A program made the translations under genes and the position numbers. Of a DNA stretch of 64,000 nt, positions 7,776 through 17,128 are shown piece after piece. The first letter of the stretch is position 1, and the number at the start of each line of letters is the position of its first letter. This DNA comes from Maricaulis sp048270095. Lineage in GTDB: Bacteria > Pseudomonadota > Alphaproteobacteria > Caulobacterales > Maricaulaceae. Under the pieces are notes generated by a model. That model was not told the origin of the DNA. It did no database searches and worked only from the letters and a program-made list of their open reading frames with translations. The stretch covers positions 3,452-67,451 of the forward strand of contig NZ_JBLWTL010000016.1 of the NCBI RefSeq assembly GCF_048270095.1. The letters are read 5' to 3'.

Positions 7776-8993
7776 TCACATCGCCCCCCAATCCACCTCA
7801 GCGTTGCGATCCAGCACTCGCGACCCATCCGGCATCGCATACTTCAGCCCCGAGCCACAGTTGAACAACACGCAATCGGCGTCGCGCTCGATCAGCCCGT
7901 CATTCATGGCTTTTTCCATCGCGGCCAAAGTTGCGGCGCCTTCGGGGCAGAGCAGGAGGCCGTCTTCGCGGGCGCACCGCACGCGGGCGGCTTCGATGGC
8001 GGCCTCTGAGACGGCGATGGCGAAGCCTTCGCTCTCCTTGCAGGCGTCGATGATCAGGAAATCGCCGATGGCCTTGGGCACGCGGATGCCCATCGCGGCG
8101 GTTGTGGCGTCGAGCCATTCTTCGGCGTGGCGTTCGCCTTTTTCCCAGACTCTGACGATGGGGGCGCAACCCTCGGCCTGGACGGCGATCATTTTCGGGC
8201 GGCGTTTGCCGATCCAGCCCAATTGTTCCATCTCGTCGAAGGCTTTCCACATGCCGATCAGGCCGGTGCCGCCGCCGGTGGGGTAGAAGATCGCGTCGGG
8301 CATGCGCCAGCCGAGCTGGTGGGCGAGCTCGAGGCCCATCGTTTTCTTGCCCTCGATCCGGTAGGGCTCTTTCAGGGTGGAGAGGTCAAACCAGCCCATC
8401 TTCTCCTTGCCGGCGGCGACCAGGGCGCCGCAATGATGGATCAGGCCGTTTACGCGGAAGACATGCGCGCCCTGCAGCGCCATCTCGCGGATATTGACCT
8501 CGGGCGTATCGTCGGGCGCGAAAACATAGCTCTCCATGCCCATCCGGCTGGCATAGGCCGACATCGCGGCGCCGGCATTGCCATTGGTCGGCATGGCGAG
8601 GCGTTTGATGCCGAAGCGGTGGGCCATGGCGACGGCGAGCGCGAGGCCGCGCGCCTTGAAACTCCCCGTCGGCAGGCGGCCCTCATCCTTGACGCGCACG
8701 CGGCCGGTGGCGCCGGAGGCCTTCGCCGTGGCGGGCACATCGATCAATGGCGTGTCGATCTCGCCGAGGCGGCAGACATCCTTGTCATCGGTGACGGGCA
8801 GAAGTTCGCGCCATTTCCAGAAACCGCCGCCGCGCGCCGAGATGGCGCCGCGATCAATCACGCCCTTCGCCTTGGCGAGATCATAGCGCACCAGCAAGGG
8901 CTTGCCGGCTTCGGAGAGATTGTGCGGCTGGTCCTTGGGATAGTGTTTGCCGGTCTCGGAGCATTCCAGATGGGTGACATAGTCGTGGTGCAT
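7776..8993 (-). CDS. thrC: Threonine synthase
   Basis: A PLP enzyme that makes threonine from O-phosphohomoserine. The protein is 405 residues, of the plant-like ThrC type that starts with a small N-terminal domain (HLECSETGKHYPKDQPHNL). The PLP lysine lies in LPTGSFKARG near residue 113; the phosphate-binding loop is PTGGGTGLIG; and MPTNGNAGAAMSAYA matches the cofactor-side loop. The start is ATG 8993. It is transcribed alone; upstream lies the amidohydrolase gene in the same direction, 40 bp away. Confidence 0.92.
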   Translation of the reverse strand: MHHDYVTHLECSETGKHYPKDQPHNLSEAGKPLLVRYDLAKAKGVIDRGAISARGGGFWKWRELLPVTDDKDVCRLGEIDTPLIDVPATAKASGATGRVRVKDEGRLPTGSFKARGLALAVAMAHRFGIKRLAMPTNGNAGAAMSAYASRMGMESYVFAPDDTPEVNIREMALQGAHVFRVNGLIHHCGALVAAGKEKMGWFDLSTLKEPYRIEGKKTMGLELAHQLGWRMPDAIFYPTGGGTGLIGMWKAFDEMEQLGWIGKRRPKMIAVQAEGCAPIVRVWEKGERHAEEWLDATTAAMGIRVPKAIGDFLIIDACKESEGFAIAVSEAAIEAARVRCAREDGLLLCPEGAATLAAMEKAMNDGLIERDADCVLFNCGSGLKYAMPDGSRVLDRNAEVDWGAM

Positions 8994-9033
8994 GAGGGCG
9001 GCTCCGAAGGGCAGGGGTGTCAGGACAGAGATG

Positions 9034-10791
9034 TCAGCGAGCGAGGCTGGATCTGATCGCGTCCAGCATCAGTGAGGCATTCTTGAGCGTGATGGTGCGG
9101 GTGTCGACCGGGCGGCCGGCGATCCAGGTGCCGCGTACTTGCAGGGCGCGGATTTGGGGCGCTGTGAGATGAAGCGGATCGCGGTCAAGCCAGGTGAAAT
9201 CGGCGCGCTTGCCGACTTCGATCGAGCCGATCTCATCGTCGAGGTCGAGCTGGCGGGCGGCCTGGATCGTCATCGCTTCCAGCGCCTGCCGGCTGGTCAG
9301 GGCCTGGTCGGGCGCGATCAACGCTTCACCCGTCCGGGCGCGGCGTTCGATGGCGGTCGCCAGGGTGCGCATCGGCTCGACCGGTGTGGCCGGGTGATCG
9401 CCATGCAGGGTGACGACAGCGCCGCTCGCCATCGCCTGCCCGACCGGCATATAGCGCTGCGTGCGCGCCTCGCCGACGAGGTCGGGCAGGATATGGCCGT
9501 AATACCAGACATGATCGACGAAGAAGCCGAGGCTGACGCCGAGGCGCGCCGCGCGCTCGATCTGCTGCGGCGTGATCAGGGCGAGATGTTCCAGCCGGTG
9601 ATGCAGGGCCGCATTGGGGGCGGCCGCTTGCGCCGCCTCAATCGCATCGAGCGCCATCTCGATGGCCGGCTCGCCCTGGGCGTGGATGGCGATCTGATAG
9701 CCGCCGCGCTGGGCGTCGAGCACACGGGCATTGACGGCCTCGGGTGTGTAGTTGACGGCGCCGCTCCAGCCGGGCGCCAGGCCCAGCACATCGCGGGTGA
9801 AGGGCGAACGCGCATAGGGTTCGGCCAGGGCTGCGCCACCGATAAAGGGCGAGCCATCCATCCAGATCTTGATGCCGGCGAGTGTGGTGTTCTGCGCATC
9901 GTCCCCGCGCCAAAGCGCCATCGCCGCGTCATACCGGTCCGGCGCCGTGTAGAGCACAGTGTTGAGACTGGCCCGCGCATCGCTGGCGACGCCATGCACC
10001 AGAGCAACAGGGTCGCGCGCCCGTCCAACCAGGCTGGCGGCGCCAATCGTGGTGTAGCCGGCGCGGGCATAGCGATCATATTGCAGGCTCAGGAGCAGGG
10101 TCAGCGCCGCGTCGGAAGCTTCCGGCATGGCGGCCATGACATGGCCAATCGCCTCGATCTCGATCAACCGGCCAGTCAGTGCGCCATTGGCATCGCGCTC
10201 AAAGGCGCCATGGGCCGGGTCGGGCGTTGCCGGTGTGAGGCCGGCGGCCTCCAGGGCGGCGGAATTGGCGAAGGCTTCGTGCATCATCTGGGTCAGGATG
10301 ATCATCGGCCGGTCGGGGGCTATGGCATCAAGCTCTGCCAGGCTGGGCGGTGGCAACGGATCGAGCATCGCCGGGTCCCAACCAAAGGCGACAATCCACG
10401 GCGTCAGCCCGCGCTTTTGCGCGGCAGCGCGCAGGGTCGCCATCAATTCGGCGCGGCTGGAATGGGTCACGCCACTGACATCGGTGGCAGCACCCAGCAA
10501 GGCGGAGGCGAGCGGATGGGTGTGGGGCTCGATCAGTCCGGGCAGCAACGCGCCGCCATGCAGATCGACGCGGTGGGCATTCCATGGCGCCAGGGCGTCA
10601 ATCTCCGCCCGGCTGCCGACGCCGGCAATCACGCCATCGACGACATAGACCGCCTCGGCCGGTTCATCGCCGGCCATGGTCACGATGGTGCCGCCATGAA
10701 AAACCTGGTGCCGGGCCGCAGGCGGGGACCGCAAGGACAAGCCCCAGCTGAGCGCCAGCAGGACGAGGATGAGGGCAATCAGTCGTTTCAT
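9034..10791 (-). CDS. Amidohydrolase (YtcJ-like metal-dependent hydrolase), membrane-targeted
   Basis: A 585-residue metal-dependent hydrolase of the amidohydrolase-3/YtcJ group. Residues 1-25 form a signal peptide or anchor (LIALILVLLALSWGLSL). The metal site motif GLIEPHTHP lies near residue 87, a second histidine pair falls in LHHRLEHLALI, and HGDHPATP gives the distal metal ligand. Family members hydrolyse cyclic amides or imides; the natural substrate is not predictable. The gene ends close upstream of thrC and may share its transcript. Confidence 0.82.
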   Translation of the reverse strand: MKRLIALILVLLALSWGLSLRSPPAARHQVFHGGTIVTMAGDEPAEAVYVVDGVIAGVGSRAEIDALAPWNAHRVDLHGGALLPGLIEPHTHPLASALLGAATDVSGVTHSSRAELMATLRAAAQKRGLTPWIVAFGWDPAMLDPLPPPSLAELDAIAPDRPMIILTQMMHEAFANSAALEAAGLTPATPDPAHGAFERDANGALTGRLIEIEAIGHVMAAMPEASDAALTLLLSLQYDRYARAGYTTIGAASLVGRARDPVALVHGVASDARASLNTVLYTAPDRYDAAMALWRGDDAQNTTLAGIKIWMDGSPFIGGAALAEPYARSPFTRDVLGLAPGWSGAVNYTPEAVNARVLDAQRGGYQIAIHAQGEPAIEMALDAIEAAQAAAPNAALHHRLEHLALITPQQIERAARLGVSLGFFVDHVWYYGHILPDLVGEARTQRYMPVGQAMASGAVVTLHGDHPATPVEPMRTLATAIERRARTGEALIAPDQALTSRQALEAMTIQAARQLDLDDEIGSIEVGKRADFTWLDRDPLHLTAPQIRALQVRGTWIAGRPVDTRTITLKNASLMLDAIRSSLAR

Positions 10792-10858
10792 CGGCGCGGG
10801 TCCTGAAAACTCCAGAGCCTTGTCAGCCTAGGCGAATACCGCGCCACGGCCAGCGCTT

Positions 10859-11539
10859 TTACATCAGCCCCAGCGTCTTGAAGCTCGCCGTGTTCTCGCG
10901 CCCGATCACGAGATGGTCGTGGATGACGATCTCGAAGGGTTTGCAGACATCGATCAGGGTGCGCGTCATCTCGATATCGGCCTGGCTGGGCGTGGCATCG
11001 CCGGAGGGGTGGTTGTGGACCAGGATGATCGCCGAGGCCTCGTTCGCGAGGGCCCGCTTGACGACTTCGCGCGGATAGACCGGGGCGTGATCAATCGTGC
11101 CGGTGCCGAGCACTTCATCGCCGATCACCTTGTTCTTGCGGTCCAGGAAGAGGACGCGGAATTGCTCGGTCGTGGCGTGTTGCATCGCCGTGCGGCAATA
11201 GGCGACCAGCGCGGCCCAGGAGGCGATGACGGGCCGGCCGATCACCTGTTCGCGGGCAAGGCGGGCCGAGAGCGCCTGGATCAGCTTGAGCTCGGCGGCA
11301 CAGCGTTCCGAGACGCCATCAATGGTGATGAGTTGTTCAACCGGTGCCGCGGCGACGCCGCCGAGATCGCCGAATCGCGCGATCAGCGCCTTGGCGATCG
11401 GTTTGACATCACGGCGCGGGATGGAGCGGAAGAGATAGAGTTCCAGCAGCTCATAGTCGTGCAGGGCATCGCCACCCGCCAAGGTTAGTTTTTGGCGCAA
11501 ACGTTCGCGGTGACCATCGTTTTGCGCGGGGCCGGCCAT
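10859..11539 (-). CDS. radC: RadC-family JAB/MPN protein
   Basis: A 226-residue protein from ATG 11539 (MAGPAQNDGHRERLRQK). A helix-hairpin-helix-like N-terminal half (DALHDYELLELYLF, then IDGVSERCAAELKLIQ) precedes the JAB/MPN domain, whose metal motif reads ILVHNHPSGDATPSQADIEM. RadC was named as a DNA repair protein, but its actual role is unsettled. The longer open frame upstream runs antisense into map and lacks similarity. The start lies 4 bp after the map stop, indicating co-transcription. Confidence 0.92.
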   Translation of the reverse strand: MAGPAQNDGHRERLRQKLTLAGGDALHDYELLELYLFRSIPRRDVKPIAKALIARFGDLGGVAAAPVEQLITIDGVSERCAAELKLIQALSARLAREQVIGRPVIASWAALVAYCRTAMQHATTEQFRVLFLDRKNKVIGDEVLGTGTIDHAPVYPREVVKRALANEASAIILVHNHPSGDATPSQADIEMTRTLIDVCKPFEIVIHDHLVIGRENTASFKTLGLM

Positions 11540-11543
11540 GGCG

Positions 11544-12380
11544 TCAGACGTTATAGGGGGGCTTGTCGAGGCCCTTGGGGGATTGGGTGAAAATCTCATG
11601 CCCGTCAGCGGTGACGCCGATGGAATGCTCGAACTGGGCCGAGAGCGATTTGTCACGCGTGACGGCGGTCCAGCCATCAGCCAGGACTTTGACATCGGCC
11701 CGGCCGAGATTGAGCATCGGCTCGATGGTGAAGAACATGCCTTCCTTCAGCACCGGGCCTTCGCCGCGGGTCCCGAAATGCAGCACATTGGGGCTGTCAT
11801 GGAAGAGCTGTCCCAGCCCATGGCCACAGAAATCGCGCACCACGGAGCAGCGGCGCTCCTCGGCATATTCCTGGATAATGGCGCCGATCGTGCCCAGGGT
11901 GACACCGGGTTTGACGGCATCAATGCCGGCCATCATCGCCTCATAGGTGATGTCGATCAGGCGCTCCGCCTTACGCTTGGGCTGACCGGCCGTATACATG
12001 CGGCTGGTATCGCCATGCCAGCCATCGACGATGACCGTGACGTCGATATTGAGGATATCGTCATCGCGCAGCGGTTTGGGACCGGGAATGCCGTGGCATA
12101 CGACATGGTTGAGCGAGGTGCATAGGGAGTGGCGATAGCCGCGATAATGCAGGGTCGCCGGTGTGGCACCATGGTCGAGGATGAATTCGCGGGTCAGCCG
12201 GTCGAGATGCTCCGTCGTGACACCGGCCCGCACTTCCGGCACCAGCATGTCGAGCACTTGCGCACCCAGCCGTCCGGCCTTTCGCATGCCCTCGAAGCCT
12301 TCTGCGCCATGCAGTTTGATGCGGCCGTCGCGGGGCGACGGGGCGTCGTAATCGGCGATGCTGTCATAGGCAGTGGTCAA
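11544..12380 (-). CDS. map: Methionine aminopeptidase, type I
   Basis: Removes the initiator methionine from new proteins. The protein is 278 residues. The five metal ligands are recognisable: LNIDVTVIVDGWHGD (two Asp), FCGHGLGQLFHD (His), FTIEPMLN (Glu) and the Glu of SAQFEHSIGV; the histidine of VVCHGIPG is also present. The start is a TTG at 12380, supported by GGAGGA eight bases upstream; the first in-frame ATG would remove 31 conserved-looking residues. radC follows 4 bp downstream, a pair often seen together in alphaproteobacteria. Confidence 0.96.
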   Translation of the reverse strand: MTTAYDSIADYDAPSPRDGRIKLHGAEGFEGMRKAGRLGAQVLDMLVPEVRAGVTTEHLDRLTREFILDHGATPATLHYRGYRHSLCTSLNHVVCHGIPGPKPLRDDDILNIDVTVIVDGWHGDTSRMYTAGQPKRKAERLIDITYEAMMAGIDAVKPGVTLGTIGAIIQEYAEERRCSVVRDFCGHGLGQLFHDSPNVLHFGTRGEGPVLKEGMFFTIEPMLNLGRADVKVLADGWTAVTRDKSLSAQFEHSIGVTADGHEIFTQSPKGLDKPPYNV

Positions 12381-12414
12381 GGCGCAGTCCTCCAGAATCC
12401 TCCCCCTATAACCA

Positions 12415-12445
12415 AAGCGCGCGCCGTTTGGAACGGCGCGCGCTT
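12415..12445. terminator. Strong hairpin between map and the M28 peptidase
   Basis: A 13-bp perfect stem (12415-12427 with 12433-12445, five-base loop TTGGA), all GC except the ends. It lies 25 bp past the peptidase stop and 35 bp before the map start, so it probably ends the peptidase transcript. The T-run is better on the plus strand (tttttt near 12465). Confidence 0.65.
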
Positions 12446-12469
12446 GATTTAGTGGTTTTTTGTGACCGC

Positions 12470-14152
12470 TTACTCGGATTGATCGCCATAGAGATTGCCG
12501 AAGAAGCTGTCCGCATTCCAGGCCGGACGCTCATCGCTATCAGCGATTTCGCGGGCGATCAGATAATTGATATTGGCAAATTTGGCGCCCTGTTCGAACA
12601 GAACCTCCAGTTCACCATCGAGCTGATCTGTCTGGCGGTGATAATGGGTGTTGAGAAAGCCCATGAAGCCTTCGCCCTCGTCCCAGCGCGGATCCGGCGA
12701 GGAGAAGCCGGTCATCAGGAAGAGGGAGGGGACGCCCTCGCGCACGAAATTATAATGGTCCGAGCGCACGAAGAGGGATTGTTGCGGGATTGGATCGGGG
12801 CTGACAGCAATATCCATTCGCGCCGCCGCGCGTGCTGCGATCGGACCGAGATTGGAATGATCGGCACCGAAGGCGATGACATCATCGAATTCATACACGA
12901 TCACAGGCATGTCGAGATTGACATTGGCGACCATGGCTTCGGCCGGAACGGTCGGGTTTCTGGCGAAATGCTCGGAGCCCAGCAGGCCCTTTTCCTCACC
13001 GGCCAGCGCCACGAACAGGACCGAACGCCGCGGCGTGCCCTGTTCGATGAAGGCCCGCGCTGTTTCCAGCATGACCGCGACGCCGGAGGCATTGTCGACG
13101 GCGCCATTGCAGATCTGGTCGGCATCATCGCTCGAGCGGCAGGCTCCGCGGCCCCGCATAGCGTCATGGATGGAACCGATATGATCCAGGTGAGCCGTCA
13201 GCACGACGACTTCATCCGCCAGGGCCGGGTCGTTGCCCCGCAGCATGCCGACGACATTCGGTGCCGTGAACGGCTCGGATATCGTGCGCTGGCGCATCGT
13301 CACAGTGTGCGGCAGATCGAAAGTGGGGAAGCTGGCGCCGTCTTCCGTTGACATCGCAGCCTGAACGTCAGCCAGGCTCATGGGCGCATCGTCAAACAGG
13401 CTGGCGCCAAGATCAGCGTTGACACTGGCGCTGACTGTGACTGCGTCATAGCCCGATGGCCCGGTGGCGGTGGTCAGCTGGACTGCGGGCAGCGAGAAAT
13501 AATTCCCGGCGAAGCCGGCGACCTGCTCTTCTGTCCATGCGGTCAGCGAGATCATTCCGACTGCGCCATGCGCGGCGGCGACCTCGAGCTTGGTCCGGCC
13601 GGAGATGTGATGCGCGCGTTCTTCGGTCGGGAAGCCATCGGGCACCCCGTTCATCACGACGACAATCTTGCCGGCCGCATCGATGTCCGCATAGTCATCA
13701 TGGTCGCGATTGGCCGCCGAGACGCCATAGCCGACAAAGACCAAGGGGGCCGTGACCTCGGATTCGAGCACGGCGGGATTGGAGCCGATCAAGGCCTGGC
13801 GCCCGATTTCAGCCTCGATGCCGTCAATCGCCAGATAGGCGGAATCGAGGTCGGCGCGCACATCCTGCAGCGGGACCTGCGCATAATAGCCGCCATTATC
13901 GCCTGCCGGTTCCAGCCCGAGCAATTGCATCTGGGCGGCGACATAATTGGCGGCGATTTCATAACCATCGGTGCCGACATCGCGGCCCTGCAGGTAATCT
14001 GAAGCGAGGAAGCGGATATGCGCTTCGATATTTCCGCTGAGGACATTCGGCATGAATTCGGCGGGCGTTTCGATGGCGCTGTCGACAGGTGTATCGGTCG
14101 GGCCGCAGGCGACAAGCGCAAGACTGGCCAATGCAGGTGCCAGGAATTTCAT
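12470..14152 (-). CDS. M28-family zinc aminopeptidase lipoprotein with PA domain
   Basis: A 560-residue exported peptidase. It starts at ATG 14152 behind GGGGAGG and begins with a lipoprotein signal (LASLALVACGPTD, Cys at residue 16). A protease-associated (PA) insertion lies at about residues 130-280. The M28 zinc site follows: LTAHLDHIGS, DNASGVAVMLE, AGEEKGLLGSEH and a late Asp in VNLDMPV. It is likely bound to the outer or inner membrane, facing the periplasm, where it removes N-terminal residues from peptides. A GC hairpin follows the stop. The open frame extends far upstream but that part has no similarity and overlaps another gene. Confidence 0.9.
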   Translation of the reverse strand: MKFLAPALASLALVACGPTDTPVDSAIETPAEFMPNVLSGNIEAHIRFLASDYLQGRDVGTDGYEIAANYVAAQMQLLGLEPAGDNGGYYAQVPLQDVRADLDSAYLAIDGIEAEIGRQALIGSNPAVLESEVTAPLVFVGYGVSAANRDHDDYADIDAAGKIVVVMNGVPDGFPTEERAHHISGRTKLEVAAAHGAVGMISLTAWTEEQVAGFAGNYFSLPAVQLTTATGPSGYDAVTVSASVNADLGASLFDDAPMSLADVQAAMSTEDGASFPTFDLPHTVTMRQRTISEPFTAPNVVGMLRGNDPALADEVVVLTAHLDHIGSIHDAMRGRGACRSSDDADQICNGAVDNASGVAVMLETARAFIEQGTPRRSVLFVALAGEEKGLLGSEHFARNPTVPAEAMVANVNLDMPVIVYEFDDVIAFGADHSNLGPIAARAAARMDIAVSPDPIPQQSLFVRSDHYNFVREGVPSLFLMTGFSSPDPRWDEGEGFMGFLNTHYHRQTDQLDGELEVLFEQGAKFANINYLIAREIADSDERPAWNADSFFGNLYGDQSE

Positions 14153-14372
14153 GGAGGCCTCCCCTAAGCTCGGTGATTGTTGGCGCGGACTATAGCGGGC
14201 GAAGGTCTGGGCACAATGTGGGCGGATGTTAATTATCCGTGAGGTGGGCGAGGGCCGCGCGCCGAGCCGGCCATGACAGGTGTCACGGGCGATGCGTGAC
14301 GCCTGTGTCTGCCGGTCGGCGGGGCCGGGCGGCAAGGTGAGGGCATATTCACGGCAAGGAACGGACCTCATC

Positions 14373-14945
14373 ATGACCGATTTGAAACAGACCATCGACC
14401 ACGAACGCAAACGCTTCTGCGTTGCCGCAGGCGGCGGGATCTCCCTGCCGGTCGCCGGCGCGATCTGCTGGACCGCCGGCGGTATTGCCGGTTTCTTTCT
14501 GGACGCGCCCGACTGGGCCTTTGCGGCAGCCGCGGGCTCGGGTGTGATCTTCCCGCTCGGCATCCTGTTGCAAGGCCCGTTGCGCTCGCCCTTCATGAAA
14601 GCGAAATCGCCGCTCTCGGGCATCACGACGGCGGCGATCATTGCGATCAATCTGCTCTGGCCGATCCATTTCCTGCTGATCGGGGGCTTCCCGGAGGCGG
14701 CGCCGCTCAGCCTGGCCATCGGGATGAGCTTGCACTGGCCCATTATCGGCTGGTCCTATGCCAGCCGGGTCAGCCTGGTGCATGCGCTGGTGCGCGTCGC
14801 TGCCGTCACGGCGATCTGGATCGGTTTCCCTGAATTGCGGCTGACAGGCATTCCGTTTGTTGTCGCGGGCCTCTACCTTCTCGCCGCGGCAGGCTTGCGC
14901 TGGGAAACGGTGCGCTTTCGTCGGCAATTGGCGCTGGACGCGTGA
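14373..14945 (+). CDS. Five- or six-pass membrane protein, DUF7010-like
   Basis: A 190-residue integral membrane protein from ATG 14373 (MTDLKQTIDHERKRFC). Hydrophobic segments lie at about residues 20-42, 48-66, 80-105, 110-128 and 145-182. The ISLPVAGAICW and AIGMSLHWPIIGWSY stretches match a family of uncharacterised membrane proteins I recall as DUF7010. It sits 27 bp before a DesK-like sensor gene on the same strand, so it may be part of, or controlled by, that signalling unit. Function unknown. Confidence 0.65.
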   Translation: MTDLKQTIDHERKRFCVAAGGGISLPVAGAICWTAGGIAGFFLDAPDWAFAAAAGSGVIFPLGILLQGPLRSPFMKAKSPLSGITTAAIIAINLLWPIHFLLIGGFPEAAPLSLAIGMSLHWPIIGWSYASRVSLVHALVRVAAVTAIWIGFPELRLTGIPFVVAGLYLLAAAGLRWETVRFRRQLALDA

Positions 14946-14972
14946 CGTGTGCGGGGCGGGAGACCTGAAGCA

Positions 14973-16061
14973 ATGACAAACCGGACACTCGCCCTGCTTT
15001 CGCCCAACCGGCCCTGGTTGCACCTGGTCTATCTCGGCTTTTTCTTCTTTGGCTGGCTTTATACGGCCCCGACGCCGACGCAGGCCGCGCTGTCACTGGC
15101 GGCGATGGCGCTCTTCATCGCGGCTTATGTCTTCACATTGCGCCGCGGCGACTGGACGGTCTATCTGGCGGCGCTGGGGGCGGTGACGTTGAGCTTTGCC
15201 CTCCTGCCGGTCAATATGGGCGGTGCGGTCTATCTGGTCTTCGCCGCTGCGATGCTGGGCTGGCTGCCCGGAACGCGGCTGCGCAATGCCGGGCTTGGCC
15301 TCTTGGTCTTGCCGCTGGCGATAGCGGTCTGGCAGTTTGCGCTTCCCCTCTATGCCGCGATTGCGGTCGGCCTGCTCGGCATGCTGGCCGCCGGCGGCGC
15401 CATGATGGGGGCGAGACGCCAGAGCCAGGACGCGACCGCCCAAGAACGCCAGGTGCGTGCAGCCGCCAATGCGGCGGAGGCGGAGCGGCAGCGCATCGCC
15501 CGCGATCTGCACGACCTGCTCGGTCATACCCTCTCGGTCGTTGCTCTGAAGGCCGATCTGGCGACGCGGTTGTTCGATGCCGACCCGGACCGGGCGCGCG
15601 GCGAACTGGCCGAGATCCAGAGCATTTCGCGCCAGGCCCTGGCCGAGGTGCGTGAGGCGGTGACCGGCCTGCGCGAGCGCGGCCTCGCGGCGGCCGCCGA
15701 TGAAGCGTGCCAGCGTCTGCGTGCCGCCGGGCTCAAGGTCTCAACCGACCTCGATGCCGAAGGCCTTCCCGCCGCCCAGGCCACGGCCCTGGCGATGGTC
15801 GTGCGCGAGGCGGCGACCAATATCCTGCGCCATGCGGAGGCCGGTCAGGCCAGCATCGCGCTGACCCGTACGGACCATGGGGTCGAGCTGAGGATTGGCG
15901 ATGATGGGCGTGGCGGCGCCCGCATCGGGGCTGGCGGGCTGGGCGGTCTGGCGGCGCGGCTGCTGGCCCTGTCCGGCGAACTCATCGTGCAGGACGGGCC
16001 CGGCGCGCGCGGCTGCGTGGTCATCGCGCGCTTGCCAACCAGAGGAGCGACCGATGCTTAA
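14973..16061 (+). CDS. DesK/NarX-type sensor histidine kinase
   Basis: A 362-residue kinase. Residues 15-140 form five to six transmembrane helices with no obvious periplasmic sensor. The HisKA_3 dimerisation motif follows: RQRIARDLHDLLGHTLS, with the phospho-acceptor His about residue 183. The HATPase domain has its N box (VVREAATNILRHA) and glycine-rich loop (GDDGRGGARIGAGGLGG). The architecture matches DesK-type membrane-state or temperature sensors. The stop overlaps the response regulator start by 8 bp, so the pair is translationally coupled. The signal is unknown. Confidence 0.9.
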   Translation: MTNRTLALLSPNRPWLHLVYLGFFFFGWLYTAPTPTQAALSLAAMALFIAAYVFTLRRGDWTVYLAALGAVTLSFALLPVNMGGAVYLVFAAAMLGWLPGTRLRNAGLGLLVLPLAIAVWQFALPLYAAIAVGLLGMLAAGGAMMGARRQSQDATAQERQVRAAANAAEAERQRIARDLHDLLGHTLSVVALKADLATRLFDADPDRARGELAEIQSISRQALAEVREAVTGLRERGLAAAADEACQRLRAAGLKVSTDLDAEGLPAAQATALAMVVREAATNILRHAEAGQASIALTRTDHGVELRIGDDGRGGARIGAGGLGGLAARLLALSGELIVQDGPGARGCVVIARLPTRGATDA

Positions 16062-16656
16062 ACTCGTCCTGGCCGAAGACCAGACCCTGTTGCGCGAAGC
16101 GCTGGTCAGCCTGCTCGGGCTGGAAAACGACCTGGAGATCGCCGGCGCCGCCGCCAATGGCCGCGAGGCGCATGACCTGGTGCGCCGGCACGATCCCGAC
16201 GTGGTCATCACCGATATCGAAATGCCCGACATGACGGGGCTGGAACTCGCGGCCCTGCTCAAGCGCGACGGATCTCGTGCCCGGGTGCTGATCGTCACCA
16301 CCTTTGATCGTCCCGGCTATCTCCGCCGTGCGCTCGAGGCGGGCGTTGCCGGTTTCATCATGAAGGACGGGCCATCCGCCAATCTCGCCGATGCCGTGCG
16401 CCGCATTGCGGCTGGAGAGCGGGTGATCGCCCCGGAGCTGGCCGAGCGGGCCTGGAGCGAAACCGATCCGCTCAGCGATGCCGAACGGCGTCTCCTGCGC
16501 CTGGCTGAAGCGGGACTGGAAAGCCCTGCCATGGCCGAGGCGACCGGGTTGGCGCGCGGGACGGTACGCAATTATCTGCACAGTGCGATCAGCAAGCTGG
16601 GCGCCGCCAACCGGATCGAGGCGGCGCGTCTGGCCCGCGCCAAGGGCTGGCTCTAA
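16054..16656 (+). CDS. NarL/DesR-type response regulator
   Basis: A 200-residue regulator starting at ATG 16054, inside the end of the kinase gene. The receiver domain (residues 1-120) has the acidic pocket (LAEDQ), the phospho-acceptor Asp in VVITDIEMPDM, and the conserved lysine in FIMKDGP. The LuxR-type helix-turn-helix is at residues about 137-200 (LSDAERRLLRLAEAGLES, then RGTVRNYLHSAISKLGA). It is the cognate partner of the kinase by overlap. Targets are not visible, though the upstream membrane-protein gene is an obvious candidate. Confidence 0.92.
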   Translation: MLKLVLAEDQTLLREALVSLLGLENDLEIAGAAANGREAHDLVRRHDPDVVITDIEMPDMTGLELAALLKRDGSRARVLIVTTFDRPGYLRRALEAGVAGFIMKDGPSANLADAVRRIAAGERVIAPELAERAWSETDPLSDAERRLLRLAEAGLESPAMAEATGLARGTVRNYLHSAISKLGAANRIEAARLARAKGWL

Positions 16657-16663
16657 CGCCCGG

Positions 16664-17128
16664 TCAATCTTGCGCCGCCAGCGCGGCCGCCACCGAGGGC
16701 AGCACCGAATAGTGCGCCTTGAAAATTTCCGTCATTCGCGCGGGCTTGCCGGTCGAGAGCTGGAAACAGACGACCTTGGTCAAGGCGCGGAACACCGTTG
16801 CCCCGTCTGCCACGCGGACGAATTGATAGCGCCGCTCGGCGCGCAGGCGGCCGTCTGACTTCGAGATCCAGACCGCGCAGTCCAGCGCGTCGCCCTCGCG
16901 GACATGGCCGAGATAATCGGCTTCGGTGCGGATGATGGCGATGCCGCGATCATCGGCCTCGCAGACCGCGCGGGAAAATCCCTTTGAGGCCCAGTGCGTC
17001 CAGGCGGCGGCATCGGCCCATTCCAGATAGCGCGCATTATTGGCATGACCAAAATCATCGATATCGGCGGCGACAACCTTGATGCGGTGGATATAGGGAT
17101 CAGGCAAATCCCACTGGACATCGCTCAT
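16664..17128 (-). CDS. Acyl-CoA thioesterase, 4-hydroxybenzoyl-CoA type
   Basis: A 154-residue hot-dog-fold thioesterase. The catalytic region reads ADIDDFGHANNARYLEWAD, with the Asp-x-x-Gly-His-x-Asn-Asn pattern of the 4HBT/YbgC group. The start ATG 17128 shares its A with the sfsA stop (TGATG), indicating translational coupling. It is likely a cytoplasmic enzyme that hydrolyses acyl-CoA; the preferred chain is unknown. It converges on the response regulator, with an 8-bp gap. Confidence 0.82.
   Translation of the reverse strand: MSDVQWDLPDPYIHRIKVVAADIDDFGHANNARYLEWADAAAWTHWASKGFSRAVCEADDRGIAIIRTEADYLGHVREGDALDCAVWISKSDGRLRAERRYQFVRVADGATVFRALTKVVCFQLSTGKPARMTEIFKAHYSVLPSVAAALAAQD

Noticed and set aside
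9139..10806. 555-residue open frame antisense to the amidohydrolase
   Set aside because: Low-complexity Arg/Gly/Asp-rich translation; the sense frame has amidohydrolase motifs and a signal peptide.
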